Counted from the stretch's first letter, positions 9,500 to 18,010 are shown. The stretch: DNA of 64,000 bases from CAILHX01 sp964511385 (GCA_964511385.1 CAZEFE010000001.1:434001-498000), one strand, 5' to 3'. Numbers and translations: made by a program. Notes: a model not told the origin generated them from the letters alone.

Positions 9500-10152
9500 G
9501 CGAGATTTTTGGGGCGCAGCATCGGGCACTTCAGCAACAATACGGCACCGAAGCGCTGGCCGACCGGGTGGATGCCATCATCGTGGCGCCGGAAGTGGCG
9601 GATGAGCACAAGGGTTTCATCGAGAGCCGCGACATGTTTTTCCTCAGCACGGTAGACCACCGCGGGTATCCCACCTGTTCCTACAAGGGCGGCGCGCCGG
9701 GGTTCGTGCGCGTGCTGGACAGCCGCACCATCGCCTTCCCCAGCTACGACGGTAACGGTATGTTCCTGTCCATGGGCAACATCAGCGGCAACAACAAGGT
9801 CGGCATGCTGTTCATCGACTTCGAAACGCCGCACCGGGTGCGCGTACACGGCACTGCCAGCGTCAGCCGGGATGATCCGCTGCTGGCCAGCTTCCACGGC
9901 GCGGAGTTGCTGGTACGGGTGAATGTGACGGAAATTTTTATCAACTGCCCGCGTTACATCCACAAGTACCAGCGCGTGGAAACCTCAAAATATGCCCCGC
10001 AACCGCAGTGCCAGGTACCGCCGCCGCAATGGAAGCGCATCGACGCCATCCAGGACGCGCTACCGGCGCGTGACCGCGGTTTGGCGGAAGCCCTCGGCGG
10101 CACCATTACGCCGGAACAGTACGGCGAGATGGTGATGGCAGGCAAGGGATAG
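9496..10152 (+). CDS. PPOX-fold pyridoxamine 5'-phosphate oxidase-family protein
   Basis: A 218-residue split-barrel flavin-type protein. The core runs from DMFFLSTVDHRGYPTCSYKG (about 50) through TIAFPSYDGNGMFLSMGNI to NKVGMLFIDFETPHRVRVHG (about 110), the usual PNPOx-like arrangement. The C-terminus after residue 150 is a proline-rich tail specific to a subfamily. The start overlaps the aldolase by four bases (ATGA), so it belongs to the mtnA-aldolase operon; the substrate is unknown. It lacks clear PdxH features, so vitamin B6 synthesis is unlikely. Confidence 0.85.
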   Translation: MSEIFGAQHRALQQQYGTEALADRVDAIIVAPEVADEHKGFIESRDMFFLSTVDHRGYPTCSYKGGAPGFVRVLDSRTIAFPSYDGNGMFLSMGNISGNNKVGMLFIDFETPHRVRVHGTASVSRDDPLLASFHGAELLVRVNVTEIFINCPRYIHKYQRVETSKYAPQPQCQVPPPQWKRIDAIQDALPARDRGLAEALGGTITPEQYGEMVMAGKG

Positions 10153-10170
10153 CCTTTGTCTTGGGCCGAC

Positions 10171-10329
10171 ATGCCGTACAAAAACCTGTTCATTATGGGG
10201 ACGGTGGGTTACGTCCTGATCGAGGGCTTGTACATGACGGCGATCACCGTGGTGAGGTCGTTCGAGGTGATTGCCGACCTCAACCGCAGTGTGAACTCGT
10301 TGGCGCGAGTAATACCTGTTGCACATTGA
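10171..10329 (+). CDS. Possible 52-residue small membrane protein or gene remnant
   Basis: Short ORF of 52 codons in the same frame as the PPOX gene, 18 bases after its stop. It begins MPYKNLFIMGTVGYVLIEG and has one hydrophobic stretch (residues about 6-28) followed by an amphipathic tail. Third codon positions are strongly G/C through about residue 45, as in real genes here, and less so in the last seven codons. There is no convincing ribosome binding site. It may be a genuine small protein or the tail of a decayed gene. Not recognised. Confidence 0.35.
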   Translation: MPYKNLFIMGTVGYVLIEGLYMTAITVVRSFEVIADLNRSVNSLARVIPVAH

Positions 10330-10362
10330 CCGGCTCGATCCGTTTGCTACACCGGATCAGGC

Positions 10363-11628
10363 TCAGTTCATGAGTATGTATGCAACCGCTCCGCCCATAT
10401 AGCCCATGAGAGCAAGCAGGCTGATCTTGCGGACGTACCAGAAAAACTCGATTTTCTCGATTCCCATGGCGGCTACGCCGGCAGCCGATCCAATAATCAG
10501 GATCGAGCCCCCGGTCCCTGCCGCATAGGCAAGGAACTCCCACAGGAATGCGTCTGCCGGGTATTGTGTTATCGAATACATGCCCATGGAGGCGGCAACC
10601 AGCGGCACGTTGTCCACGATGGCGCTGGCAAGTCCGAAAATGGTAACGATAACCGACTGGTTGCCCACGGTTTTGTCGAGCCATTGGGCAAGCGAAGCCA
10701 GGATGTGACTGTGCTCCAGCGTCGCCACCGCCAGTAGAATCCCGATAAAAAACACCAGTGACGACATATCAATCCGCTGCAGGGCTGCCGCCAGCGTCAA
10801 GTGATGTTTGTTGTCATCCTGCTTCTTGCCGTGGATCAATTCACCGGCCAGCCAAAGAATGCCCAGGGCGAACAAAATGCCCATAAATGGGGGCAGATGG
10901 GTCAAGGTTTTAAAAACAGGAACGGCGCATAGCAAACCGATTCCGGCATAAAACATGAAGTTTCTCTCAAACGAGGTTGTCCCATGTTTTACACTGGTGC
11001 TCACCGCTTTTTCCGGGCTGGAAATAGTCTTGCCGCGGTACAGGTAGCTGACTACGGTTAATGGAATGGCCATATTAAGCAGGGATGGGATGAACAGTCC
11101 CTTGATGATGGCAAGAGCGGTAATTTGGCCGCCTATCCACAACATGGTGGTCGTCACGTCGCCAATGGGCGACCAGGCACCACCGGCGTTGGCGGCAATA
11201 ACAATAATTCCGGCGGTGAACAGCCGATCTTCCCGCCGGCTCAATAATTTCCGGCTCACGGAAATCATCACGATGGTTGTCGTCAGATTGTCGAGCACCG
11301 CGCTCAGGAAAAAGGTTACGAACCCAATCAGCCACAGTAGGGTCGTCATTTTTTTAGTCTTGATCTTGTCGGTAATCACGTCAAAACCGTCGTGAGCGTC
11401 AACAACCTCAACAATGGTCATGGCACCCATGAGGAAAAAGACAATCTGGGCGATGGCAGAAAGGCTCTCGTTGAGTTGCTCGCCGACATGGCCTGTAAAG
11501 GTTGCGTAAATCGTCCATAACAAGCCAGCGCCAATTAAGGCCGGGGCACTTTTGTTGACTTTGAGAGGGTGTTCAAGCGCGATTGCCGCGTAAGCAGCAA
11601 TGAAGGTGATGATCAGTAGTGCGTTCAT
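10363..11628 (-). CDS. nhaD: NhaD-type Na+/H+ antiporter
   Basis: Inner-membrane antiporter of the ArsB/NhaD superfamily, 421 residues with about a dozen hydrophobic segments. Family-like features are the SAVLDNLTTTIVMISVSRK block near residue 110, the AANAGGAWSPIGDVTTTMLW block near 150 and SAIVDNVPLVAASMGMY near 345, which form the two inverted-repeat cores. It exports sodium (or lithium) in exchange for protons, useful at high pH or salt. It lies 60 bases downstream of another antiporter gene on the same strand, so the two may be cotranscribed. Confidence 0.92.
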   Translation of the reverse strand: MNALLIITFIAAYAAIALEHPLKVNKSAPALIGAGLLWTIYATFTGHVGEQLNESLSAIAQIVFFLMGAMTIVEVVDAHDGFDVITDKIKTKKMTTLLWLIGFVTFFLSAVLDNLTTTIVMISVSRKLLSRREDRLFTAGIIVIAANAGGAWSPIGDVTTTMLWIGGQITALAIIKGLFIPSLLNMAIPLTVVSYLYRGKTISSPEKAVSTSVKHGTTSFERNFMFYAGIGLLCAVPVFKTLTHLPPFMGILFALGILWLAGELIHGKKQDDNKHHLTLAAALQRIDMSSLVFFIGILLAVATLEHSHILASLAQWLDKTVGNQSVIVTIFGLASAIVDNVPLVAASMGMYSITQYPADAFLWEFLAYAAGTGGSILIIGSAAGVAAMGIEKIEFFWYVRKISLLALMGYMGGAVAYILMN

Positions 11629-11688
11629 GTTGTAACCCCTTTGGGGTTCCTTAAATGGTTACTGCAAGGGTTGGATAGTGTCTCGGCT

Positions 11689-12918
11689 TTATTTGTCATG
11701 GCTCTGGCCTAGCACGCCAGCATAAATCTTTTGGACGATTGGTAGTTGGTATATGGCGACCAGTAAGGCGCATAGAATGATGCTGAAGAATACCACCATG
11801 TAAGTTGCATCCTGGATGATGGCGCCACCGGCAAAACCGTATTGGCTTGGCAGCCCGGCCAACACTGCCGCCGCCAGCCCCTTGGGCGCCATCATGGAGG
11901 TCATGGCGCTATCCCGTGGCGTGTAGCTGCGGTCAATGGTGAATCGCGTGACGCCTATCCGCATGGCGAATATTGCGACCACCATTGTTGCGGCTATCAG
12001 CATCATCTCAACCGCGCTGAAGTGGATGGAAATGCCCAGGTACACAAAAAAGAATGTTTTGAGCAGGAATACCGCTTCACGGTAAAAAAGCAACTCGGTA
12101 TCCGTTAGCGGTGTAATGCGGTCGCCCTGCAAAATTTCCAGGTGAGACAGGCCCAACTTGTCGTGGTTGGTCAGCGAGACACCAAAGGCAAGTGCCGCAA
12201 TTGCACCGGAAAAGCCCATCTCTTCGGTCAGTCCGTAAAGGATAAAAACATAGGCGACAGTTGATGAAATGGTGTTCGGGAAATTTCTTACTTTACGCAG
12301 TACAAGCAGCCAGCCCAAGCCGCCAAAAATGCCAATAACCATGGCAAAAACCAGTGCTGCAAGTACCCCGCCAAATACTTTCCCAGGCTCGACGCCACCC
12401 TGAGCACCTACTTGAAGCAAAGCGAAAACGGCAATAATGCACAATACATCCGTTAACGCTGATTCCAGCACTAGAACCGTGGATGGCTTTTCGGACAGTG
12501 CCAGTGTGCTGACCATGGGGATCACCACGGCGGATGATGTGCCGCCGACAATAGTGCCAAGCAAGAACGCGGATAGCCAGTTCAGGTGGAGAAATGCTTC
12601 GCCGATGGCGGCGACAATCAATGTGGTCAGTGCAAAGCAGGCCAGCCCGAGTTTCCCGGTGACCCCAAGAGAACCGCCTAGCACTTTCAAGTCAAGAGAC
12701 GTGCCGCTTTCAAAAAGAATTACGACCAGTGCAATCGTGGCAATAACGGAACCCACCTTGCCAAAATCGGCTGGCGACACCATCCCGGTGACGGGCCCGG
12801 CAAGCATACCGATCAGCATCAATACGAGTACGTCTGGGATATTGGTTTTGCGGAACAGATGCGATAAAAAATGAGCTACAAAAACCAGAATACCTACCAG
12901 TAGTATGATTTTCGACAT
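11689..12918 (-). CDS. CPA1-family cation:proton antiporter
   Basis: A 409-residue Na+/H+ exchanger-type membrane protein. It has LFESGTSLDLKVL near residue 68, a LGTIVGGTSSAVVIPMVS segment near 120 and LESALTDVLCIIAVFAL near 150; the last carries the family acidic residue. It ends with a short hydrophilic tail and has no TrkA-N domain. It is transcribed divergently from the marR gene 114 bases away and sits upstream of nhaD. Ion preference (Na+ or K+) cannot be told from the sequence. Confidence 0.88.
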   Translation of the reverse strand: MSKIILLVGILVFVAHFLSHLFRKTNIPDVLVLMLIGMLAGPVTGMVSPADFGKVGSVIATIALVVILFESGTSLDLKVLGGSLGVTGKLGLACFALTTLIVAAIGEAFLHLNWLSAFLLGTIVGGTSSAVVIPMVSTLALSEKPSTVLVLESALTDVLCIIAVFALLQVGAQGGVEPGKVFGGVLAALVFAMVIGIFGGLGWLLVLRKVRNFPNTISSTVAYVFILYGLTEEMGFSGAIAALAFGVSLTNHDKLGLSHLEILQGDRITPLTDTELLFYREAVFLLKTFFFVYLGISIHFSAVEMMLIAATMVVAIFAMRIGVTRFTIDRSYTPRDSAMTSMMAPKGLAAAVLAGLPSQYGFAGGAIIQDATYMVVFFSIILCALLVAIYQLPIVQKIYAGVLGQSHDK

Positions 12919-13032
12919 GATGGATTACCCGGCAACAGACTTACAACAACGAAGTTCAGGAATCATCCGGGCTCGAATTCTGTGGGCTGGGTGGCATAAT
13001 AGCGGGCAACGGGATTTTGGCATGCGGAGTGA

Positions 13033-13545
13033 ATGGATATGACGCACAATGAAGCAAATGATACGCCTGACTTGCCGCTTGAGGTGCTGGGCATGTTTCG
13101 CGTGATATTCAAATCGGCCAGCCAGCATTTTGAGGATATTGAAAAGGCGGTGGGAGTGAGCGGGGCGCAGTTGTGGGCGATGTCCGAGATCATGGCGGCA
13201 GGTAGCATGACGATTTCCCAGCTTGGCAAGGCCATGTCGCTACATCAGTCCACCACCAGCAACCTGGTTGAAAAGCTGGAAAAAAAGGGGCTGGTGGTTC
13301 GGGAGCGCTCCACCCAAGATCGGCGTGTGGTGGAGGTACGCATGACTGAAGTTGGCCGTGGGGCACTGGCCAATGCCCCAGGCCCATACCGAGGTGTTCT
13401 GCCAGATGCTCTGATGCGTATGCCGGAGCCGGAGTTGATCGAACTGAAAATGTGTCTAGGCAAGCTGTTGGGACGGCTGGATAGAAAAATGGAATCAGCA
13501 TCTGGCGAGCCCTTGGGTATTCCCATTACTCTGCAGGGTCGCTAG
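13033..13545 (+). CDS. MarR-family transcriptional regulator
   Basis: A 170-residue winged-helix regulator. The HTH is QLWAMSEIMAAGSMTISQLG to MSLHQSTTSNLVEKLEKKGL (about 45-85), followed by the wing VRERSTQDRRVVEVRMTEVG, a standard MarR signature. It is divergent from the CPA1 antiporter gene and separated from it by a 114-base promoter region, so it is a good candidate regulator of the antiporters. Its 3' end overlaps the TusA-like gene by 20 bases, tail to tail. An ATG two codons downstream is an alternative start. Ligand unknown. Confidence 0.9.
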   Translation: MDMTHNEANDTPDLPLEVLGMFRVIFKSASQHFEDIEKAVGVSGAQLWAMSEIMAAGSMTISQLGKAMSLHQSTTSNLVEKLEKKGLVVRERSTQDRRVVEVRMTEVGRGALANAPGPYRGVLPDALMRMPEPELIELKMCLGKLLGRLDRKMESASGEPLGIPITLQGR

Positions 13546-13810
13546 GACCGCCCCCGGTTTTCCTGATCCAGAAGGTTGTGACTTCGTAAAGCTTTTGCAC
13601 CCGGAGCAGTTCATGCCCCATGCTGTCGGCATAAATCCTGATGTTGCGATAGCTGCTGTCGTTGTTGGTCAGCAGTTTTAATATTTGTCCAGGTTCCATT
13701 TTTTCCAGGGCCGAGCCTGCCATGATGGTGGGATGCGGGTTTTCCGCGTTCTGCGCATCAATCAACACATCGTGGCTGATGTCCTCGCTTTGAGGCGGTT
13801 TGCGGTACAT
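13526..13810 (-). CDS. TusA-like protein lacking the sulfur-carrier cysteine
   Basis: A 94-residue protein with the length and layout of TusA/SirA sulfur carriers: a first strand (DVLIDAQN), a helix (PTIMAGSALEKM), the EPGQILKLLTNN turn, and a tail MGHELLRVQKLYEVTTFWIRK that matches the TGHELL...FLIRK end of TusA. The conserved CPxP motif is replaced by ENPHPT, and no cysteine is present anywhere in the protein. It therefore cannot carry a persulfide in the usual way. It starts one base after the DapB-like stop, so the two are coupled. Homology is inferred from pattern, not from a search. Confidence 0.65.
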   Translation of the reverse strand: MYRKPPQSEDISHDVLIDAQNAENPHPTIMAGSALEKMEPGQILKLLTNNDSSYRNIRIYADSMGHELLRVQKLYEVTTFWIRKTGGGPSDPAE

Positions 13811-13811
13811 T

Positions 13812-14603
13812 TCAGATGGCCTCTTTCAGTGCAACGGAGAATGCCTCGGAAACCAGTTGTTCCATAGTGTAAAAACCTGGTGACTTGCCTTGCAGTTGCT
13901 TGAGGGCGAATAGCGCCCCCTGACCAAACGCCGCCCGGCTGATGGAGTCGTGGATCAGGCGGATAGTCTGGAAGGGAAAGCCGAAAATGACTTCATGGCG
14001 GCCAACGATGCCGCCAACGCGGATTGAATTTATTTTCTTTGCAGGTTCCAGCCCAAGCGCCTGTGCCAGGCGGATGGCGGTGCCGGAGACTTCGGTTTTA
14101 TCCTTGAAGTGTTCTTCTACAATTTCCACCCCGGCATGCGGTGCCAGCTTTCGCAGGATTTTCCCGGCAATCATGATGAAATTGATGCCCAAGGTAATGT
14201 TGGGAGAATGCATGACCACCGTGGTTTGTCCCGCTTGTTTAAGGACATTGAGATGCCGTGCCTGGTATGCGGACACGGCGGAAATGATGCCTATGCCTTT
14301 TTTTGCAAGTGTTTTGGCATACCCTAGACAGGCATCGGGCAGGGAAAAATCCACCACAAAATCCACCGGTTTTTCTCCGATCAGCCGTGCAATATCCAGT
14401 TGATCTCCGCCCAGAACCGGCACGTTGGAGCCGGGGTGCGTGGATTCTCCTGCTGACCTTTTAACGATCCATTGCAACTGCACAACCGGATCGCTTAACA
14501 GTTGTCCGGCAACCTCTCTGCCTGCGCGGCCATATCCCATCAACCCCACTCGAATGGCAGTTTCAGGGCGTGAAGATGGTAATGTGCTGTCTTGTGTCGT
14601 CAT
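13812..14603 (-). CDS. Dihydrodipicolinate reductase-like oxidoreductase
   Basis: A 263-residue DapB-family protein. The Rossmann start VGLMGYGRAGREVAGQLL and the FVVDFSLPDACLGYAKTLAKKG segment are DapB-like, as is the C-terminal FGFPFQTIRLIHDSISRAAF region. The active-site loop is changed: DapB has E-HH-x3-KxDAPSGT, here it reads EEHFKDKTEVSGT, so the first histidine and the lysine remain while the second histidine and DAP are lost. GGAGGAG precedes the ATG. It is paired with the TusA-like gene. It could be a divergent reductase with another substrate; lysine biosynthesis is not assured. Confidence 0.8.
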   Translation of the reverse strand: MTTQDSTLPSSRPETAIRVGLMGYGRAGREVAGQLLSDPVVQLQWIVKRSAGESTHPGSNVPVLGGDQLDIARLIGEKPVDFVVDFSLPDACLGYAKTLAKKGIGIISAVSAYQARHLNVLKQAGQTTVVMHSPNITLGINFIMIAGKILRKLAPHAGVEIVEEHFKDKTEVSGTAIRLAQALGLEPAKKINSIRVGGIVGRHEVIFGFPFQTIRLIHDSISRAAFGQGALFALKQLQGKSPGFYTMEQLVSEAFSVALKEAI

Positions 14604-14625
14604 TGATAAAACTCCTCCGGTGACG

Positions 14626-14682
14626 CCCGAAAGTGAAAGGGGCGGGCTTCCCTTGCGGGACGCCTACCCCTTCCGCTCCGGG
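14626..14682. repeat. GC-rich imperfect inverted repeat
   Basis: Two arms of about 26 bases (14626-14652 and about 14657-14682), starting CCCG and ending CGGG, can pair with a few mismatches around the loop TTGC. The arms include AGGGGCGGG and its counterpart CGCCTACCCC. The structure lies just upstream of the DapB-like gene on the plus side of its promoter region. It resembles a REP-like element; no second copy was found in this window. Confidence 0.55.
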
Positions 14683-14715
14683 TCTGATTTTATTCAGGGA
14701 TATATTTTTTGGCAA

Positions 14716-14750
14716 TTATATTTTGCACAAATGTATTTGTAAAAATATAA
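14716..14750. promoter_or_regulatory. AT-rich inverted repeat upstream of the ClC gene
   Basis: The arms TTATATTTTGCACAAA (14716-14731) and TTTGTAAAAATATAA (14736-14750) are near-complementary, with a four-base centre TGTA and one small mismatch. The repeat lies 80 bases before the ClC ATG, in a spacer much richer in A+T than its surroundings. It could be an operator or part of the divergent promoters. No regulator is assigned. Confidence 0.45.
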
Positions 14751-14829
14751 TTCTTGAAAATATCCTTTTCATCCATGAAAGTGCATGGAAGGAATTCACT
14801 AGCAAGGGAATTCAAGCGAAGCCAAAACA

Positions 14830-16161
14830 ATGCCAAACATAAAAGAGATCATACGAAGATTGCGTATCGTAAGATTGAGAAACGTGGAGACTTGGCAGAC
14901 TCGATTGGTGATCTGGCTGGCTGGAGCCATTGCCGGATTACTGGTGGTGCTTTTCGCCAAATTGACGGATGCCGCCATGGCATTGTTTTTTTTGATACAG
15001 AAAACCCATTGGTGGGCGCCTTTACTGATGACGCCGATTGGCGGCGCGACAATTGCCTGGCTGACCGTGCGCTGGTTTGCGGGCGCGCGGGGTAGCGGAA
15101 TCCCACAGACGATTGCTGTTTTGCAGGATGGGCATGACGCACGGTCAATTTCCGGTTTGCTTTCCATGCGGATTGTCTGGGCAAAAGTAGTGCTTGGGGT
15201 CAGCAGTCTCGCGGCCGGATTCTCTGCGGGGCGGGAAGGCCCATCCGTGCAGGTGGGAGCAGGCGTGATGCACGCTTTCAGCCGGTTCCTGCCGGCCAAT
15301 GCCCGCATCGACTATCGCCATATGGTGCTGGCCGGCGGGGCCGCCGGTATTTCCGCGGCATTTAATACGCCGTTGGCCGGGATTGTTTTTGCCATCGAGG
15401 AACTGGGTCGCCGTTTTGAGCAAAAAACCAACGGGGTGGTCATCACCGCCATCATTTTGTCGGGATTGGTCTCTATTTCCATTCTTGGTAATTACACCTA
15501 TTTTGGCAGTCTCAAGGTGGGGCAGATTACGGTTGCCATTATTTTCCCGTTGTTGGTTTGTGCGTTGGTTTGCGGAGTGTGCGGAGGGGTTTTTAGTTCT
15601 GTCCTGATTAAAACATCAAGACCAATGCCCGGATGGCTGGGGCATTTACGCCAGGCTCATCCGGTTTGGTGGGCGGCGGGATGTGGCCTACTGGTGGCTT
15701 GCCTGGGAGTGTTCAGCGACGGTGCCGCGCACGGTACTGGTTATCTCTATACACGACAAATGCTGGAAGGAACAATCAGCGAGCCCTGGATATATGCGCC
15801 AGTGAAATATCTGGCGACGATACTAACGTATTTGAGTGGAATTCCTGGGGGTATTTTTGCCCCGTCCTTGGCGGTTGGTGCTGGTATCGGCAACGATTTG
15901 ATGTTGCTGTTCGGCGGCCAGTTTACTCAAGCGGCGATCTGCGCGCTTTGCATGGTGGGCTTTTTGTCGGCGGTTACACAAGCGCCGATTACTTCATTCA
16001 TTATTGTGATGGAAATGATAGACGGGCATGAAATGGTGCTTAGCTTGATGGCAGTGGCGTTGCTTGCCACCATGATGTCACGCATATTCAGCCCACCTTT
16101 ATATGCGACCCTGGCAGCCGGGTTTACTCCCGGCAGGATGGGAGGGCATGATGGGCGGTGA
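14830..16161 (+). CDS. ClC-type chloride channel/antiporter
   Basis: A 443-residue membrane protein. The ClC selectivity motifs are present: GSGIPQ near residue 88, GREGPSVQ near 134 with the gating glutamate, and the GGIFAPSLAVGAG block near 340. The gating glutamate suggests a Cl-/H+ exchanger as in E. coli ClcA, but the proton-side residue was not checked. No CBS domains follow. It is followed 37 bases later by a CaCA exchanger, and it belongs to an ion-transport cluster with NhaD and CPA1. Confidence 0.94.
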   Translation: MPNIKEIIRRLRIVRLRNVETWQTRLVIWLAGAIAGLLVVLFAKLTDAAMALFFLIQKTHWWAPLLMTPIGGATIAWLTVRWFAGARGSGIPQTIAVLQDGHDARSISGLLSMRIVWAKVVLGVSSLAAGFSAGREGPSVQVGAGVMHAFSRFLPANARIDYRHMVLAGGAAGISAAFNTPLAGIVFAIEELGRRFEQKTNGVVITAIILSGLVSISILGNYTYFGSLKVGQITVAIIFPLLVCALVCGVCGGVFSSVLIKTSRPMPGWLGHLRQAHPVWWAAGCGLLVACLGVFSDGAAHGTGYLYTRQMLEGTISEPWIYAPVKYLATILTYLSGIPGGIFAPSLAVGAGIGNDLMLLFGGQFTQAAICALCMVGFLSAVTQAPITSFIIVMEMIDGHEMVLSLMAVALLATMMSRIFSPPLYATLAAGFTPGRMGGHDGR

Positions 16162-16198
16162 CAGAAATCAGTGGCCTCGCCTATGATCCGGTTGTCAG

Positions 16199-17143
16199 GT
16201 GGTAGTGGAGACTGAATTGGACTTTCTCATATTACTCGCAGGAGTTGTTTGCGCCTCGATTGGCGGTGAACTGTTTGTGCGTGGGGTGGTAGGTATTGCG
16301 CAATGGGCACGCATTTCCGCCGGCATCATAGGCGCCACTTTCGCCGCATTTGCCACCTCCAGCCCGGAATTGTCGGTTTCGGTCACATCCGCCTTGGCAG
16401 AAACACCTCAAATTGCCTTGGGGGACGCACTGGGCAGCAATGTCGTTAATATCGGCTTGATTCTTGGTGTTGCATTGTTCTTCGGGTCGCTCCACGCACC
16501 ACGGGATACGCAGAAGCGGGACTTTCCCGTGGCGCTGCTGGTTCCGGCGCTGCTGGGTATTCTGGCTTACGATGGCACGGTATCCAGGATGGACGGTGTC
16601 ATTTTGCTGGGGCTTTTTACTGTCTGGTTGGCGATCATGGTGCTTGATGTGCGCCGTCAACGCAGTGCGGCAGCCGAAGTGCTGGGTGAACACAACCATA
16701 AACGAGCCATTATCGAGAGCGTCGCCGGACTGGCGTTCCTGATGGCCTCTGGCATGCTGATCGTGTCCGGGGCCAAGGGTATCGCGACTGCTTACGGTAT
16801 TGATCCATTCGTCGTTGGCGCCACACTGGTCGCCATTGGTACCAGTGCGCCTGAACTCGCCATCACCATTATTGCGCGCATTCGCGGGCATGATGAAGTG
16901 GGACTGGGCACCATCCTCGGCAGCAACATTTTTAATGGCTTATTTATTGTCGGTGTCGCCTCGCTGATATCCCCTATTCCTGTGACCGGGCAGGAGGTTA
17001 CGATAGGCCTGATGATGGGTTTCTTGACAACAGTGTGCATTTTCCCGGTACGCGGCAACCTGGTTGAAGGCCGGCGCGGCTGGCTGCTGGTGGCACTGTA
17101 TTTGTTTTACCTTGGTGTGGTTCTCCAACAGCAGTTTGGTTGA
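16199..17143 (+). CDS. CaCA-family Na+/Ca2+ exchanger (YrbG-like)
   Basis: A 314-residue membrane protein with the two inverted sodium/calcium exchanger repeats. Each has an alpha motif: FAAFATSSPELSVSVTSAL with GDALGSNVVNIGLILG in the first half and AIGTSAPELAITIIARIRG with GTILGSNIFNGLFIVG in the second. These are the ion-binding sites of the family. A GTG at 16199 or 16205 must serve as start; no strong ribosome binding site decides between them. It probably exports calcium in exchange for sodium or protons. Confidence 0.92.
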   Translation: MVVETELDFLILLAGVVCASIGGELFVRGVVGIAQWARISAGIIGATFAAFATSSPELSVSVTSALAETPQIALGDALGSNVVNIGLILGVALFFGSLHAPRDTQKRDFPVALLVPALLGILAYDGTVSRMDGVILLGLFTVWLAIMVLDVRRQRSAAAEVLGEHNHKRAIIESVAGLAFLMASGMLIVSGAKGIATAYGIDPFVVGATLVAIGTSAPELAITIIARIRGHDEVGLGTILGSNIFNGLFIVGVASLISPIPVTGQEVTIGLMMGFLTTVCIFPVRGNLVEGRRGWLLVALYLFYLGVVLQQQFG

Positions 17144-17166
17144 CGTGCCCAAGCCAGCAGGCTGCG

Positions 17167-17571
17167 CTACGATAGCCGTTTATGGATGAGGATGCCGCCC
17201 ACCATGCCGAGGGTGAAAATGACCGGTTCCAGCCCGCCGGTGAGCAGCGAGGTCAGCGCCGGGCCGGGGCAGTAGCCGGAAAGCCCCCAGCCGATACCGA
17301 AGACGATGGCGCCGGCAATCAGTTCACGATCAATTTGCCGGTTGTCGGGCAGGCTGATTTCGCCGCCAAGCAGGCTGTGGCTGCGCTGTTTGGCAAGGTA
17401 AAACGCCGGCAGGCCGATCAGGATGGCGCCGCCCATGACCAGTGCCAAGGAGGGGTCCCATGATCCGGCGAGGTCGAGGAAACCGGCGACCTTGGCCGGG
17501 TTGGTCATGCCGGACAAGATGAGCCCAAGGCCGAATAAGATGCCGACCAGTAATCCGCTGAGTGCTTTCAT
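17167..17571 (-). CDS. YeeE/YedE-family half-size transporter, second half
   Basis: A 134-residue hydrophobic protein of the YeeE/YedE (DUF6691) type. It has segments MKALSGLLVGILFGLGLILSG, LALVMGGAILIGLPAFYLA and ELIAGAIVFGIGWGLSGYCPGPAL; the SGYCPGPAL cysteine is the conserved site in this family. The ATG at 17571 gives the expected MKALSG start; an upstream ATG at 17589 would overlap the first half. Family members carry thiosulfate or other sulfur compounds. It works with the adjacent gene as a split pair. Confidence 0.85.
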   Translation of the reverse strand: MKALSGLLVGILFGLGLILSGMTNPAKVAGFLDLAGSWDPSLALVMGGAILIGLPAFYLAKQRSHSLLGGEISLPDNRQIDRELIAGAIVFGIGWGLSGYCPGPALTSLLTGGLEPVIFTLGMVGGILIHKRLS

Positions 17572-17581
17572 GGTGGTGCCC

Positions 17582-18010
17582 TTATGCAAAAACGTGACGG
17601 GTGAAAAACACCGTGATGAAGCCGGCGGCCATGAACGTCAGCGTGGCGACCAGCGAGCGCAGCGACAGTCGCGACAGGCCGCATACGCCGTGACCGCTGG
17701 TGCAGCCGGAACCATAGCGGGTGCCGAGGCCCACCAGCAAGCCGGCAATGGCCAGCAACCAGCCATGTGCCTGGTTTTCGGCACGCGGCAATGCCTCAAA
17801 CAAGCCATAGATCAGCGGGGCAACGACCAAGCCGATAATAAACATCAACTGCCAGATAAATTCGTCCTGCTTGCGCACCAACAGGCCGCCCAAAATGCTG
17901 CTGACGCCGGCGATCCGGCCGTTGAGCAGTATCAGTAGCGCGGCGGCCAGGCCAATCAATAATCCGCCGGCCAGGGCTGGCAGCGGGGTGAAACTTTCCC
18001 AAGCGATCAT
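17582..18010 (-). CDS. YeeE/YedE-family half-size transporter, first half
   Basis: A 142-residue hydrophobic partner of the previous gene. The conserved motif GSGCTSGHGVCGLSRLS near residue 100 contains the two cysteines typical of the YeeE family. Several segments (LPALAGGLLIGLAAALLILL, FIWQLMFIIGLVVAPLIYG) cross the membrane. The stop is ten bases from the next ATG. Together the pair matches the size of one YeeE protein split in two, a form common in proteobacteria near sulfur-metabolism genes. Transport of a sulfur compound is inferred from family only. Confidence 0.87.
   Translation of the reverse strand: MIAWESFTPLPALAGGLLIGLAAALLILLNGRIAGVSSILGGLLVRKQDEFIWQLMFIIGLVVAPLIYGLFEALPRAENQAHGWLLAIAGLLVGLGTRYGSGCTSGHGVCGLSRLSLRSLVATLTFMAAGFITVFFTRHVFA

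Noticed and set aside
10337..10358. Terminator of nhaD
   Set aside because: GATCCG and CGGATC pair just beyond the stop, but the stem is only six bases and no T run follows.
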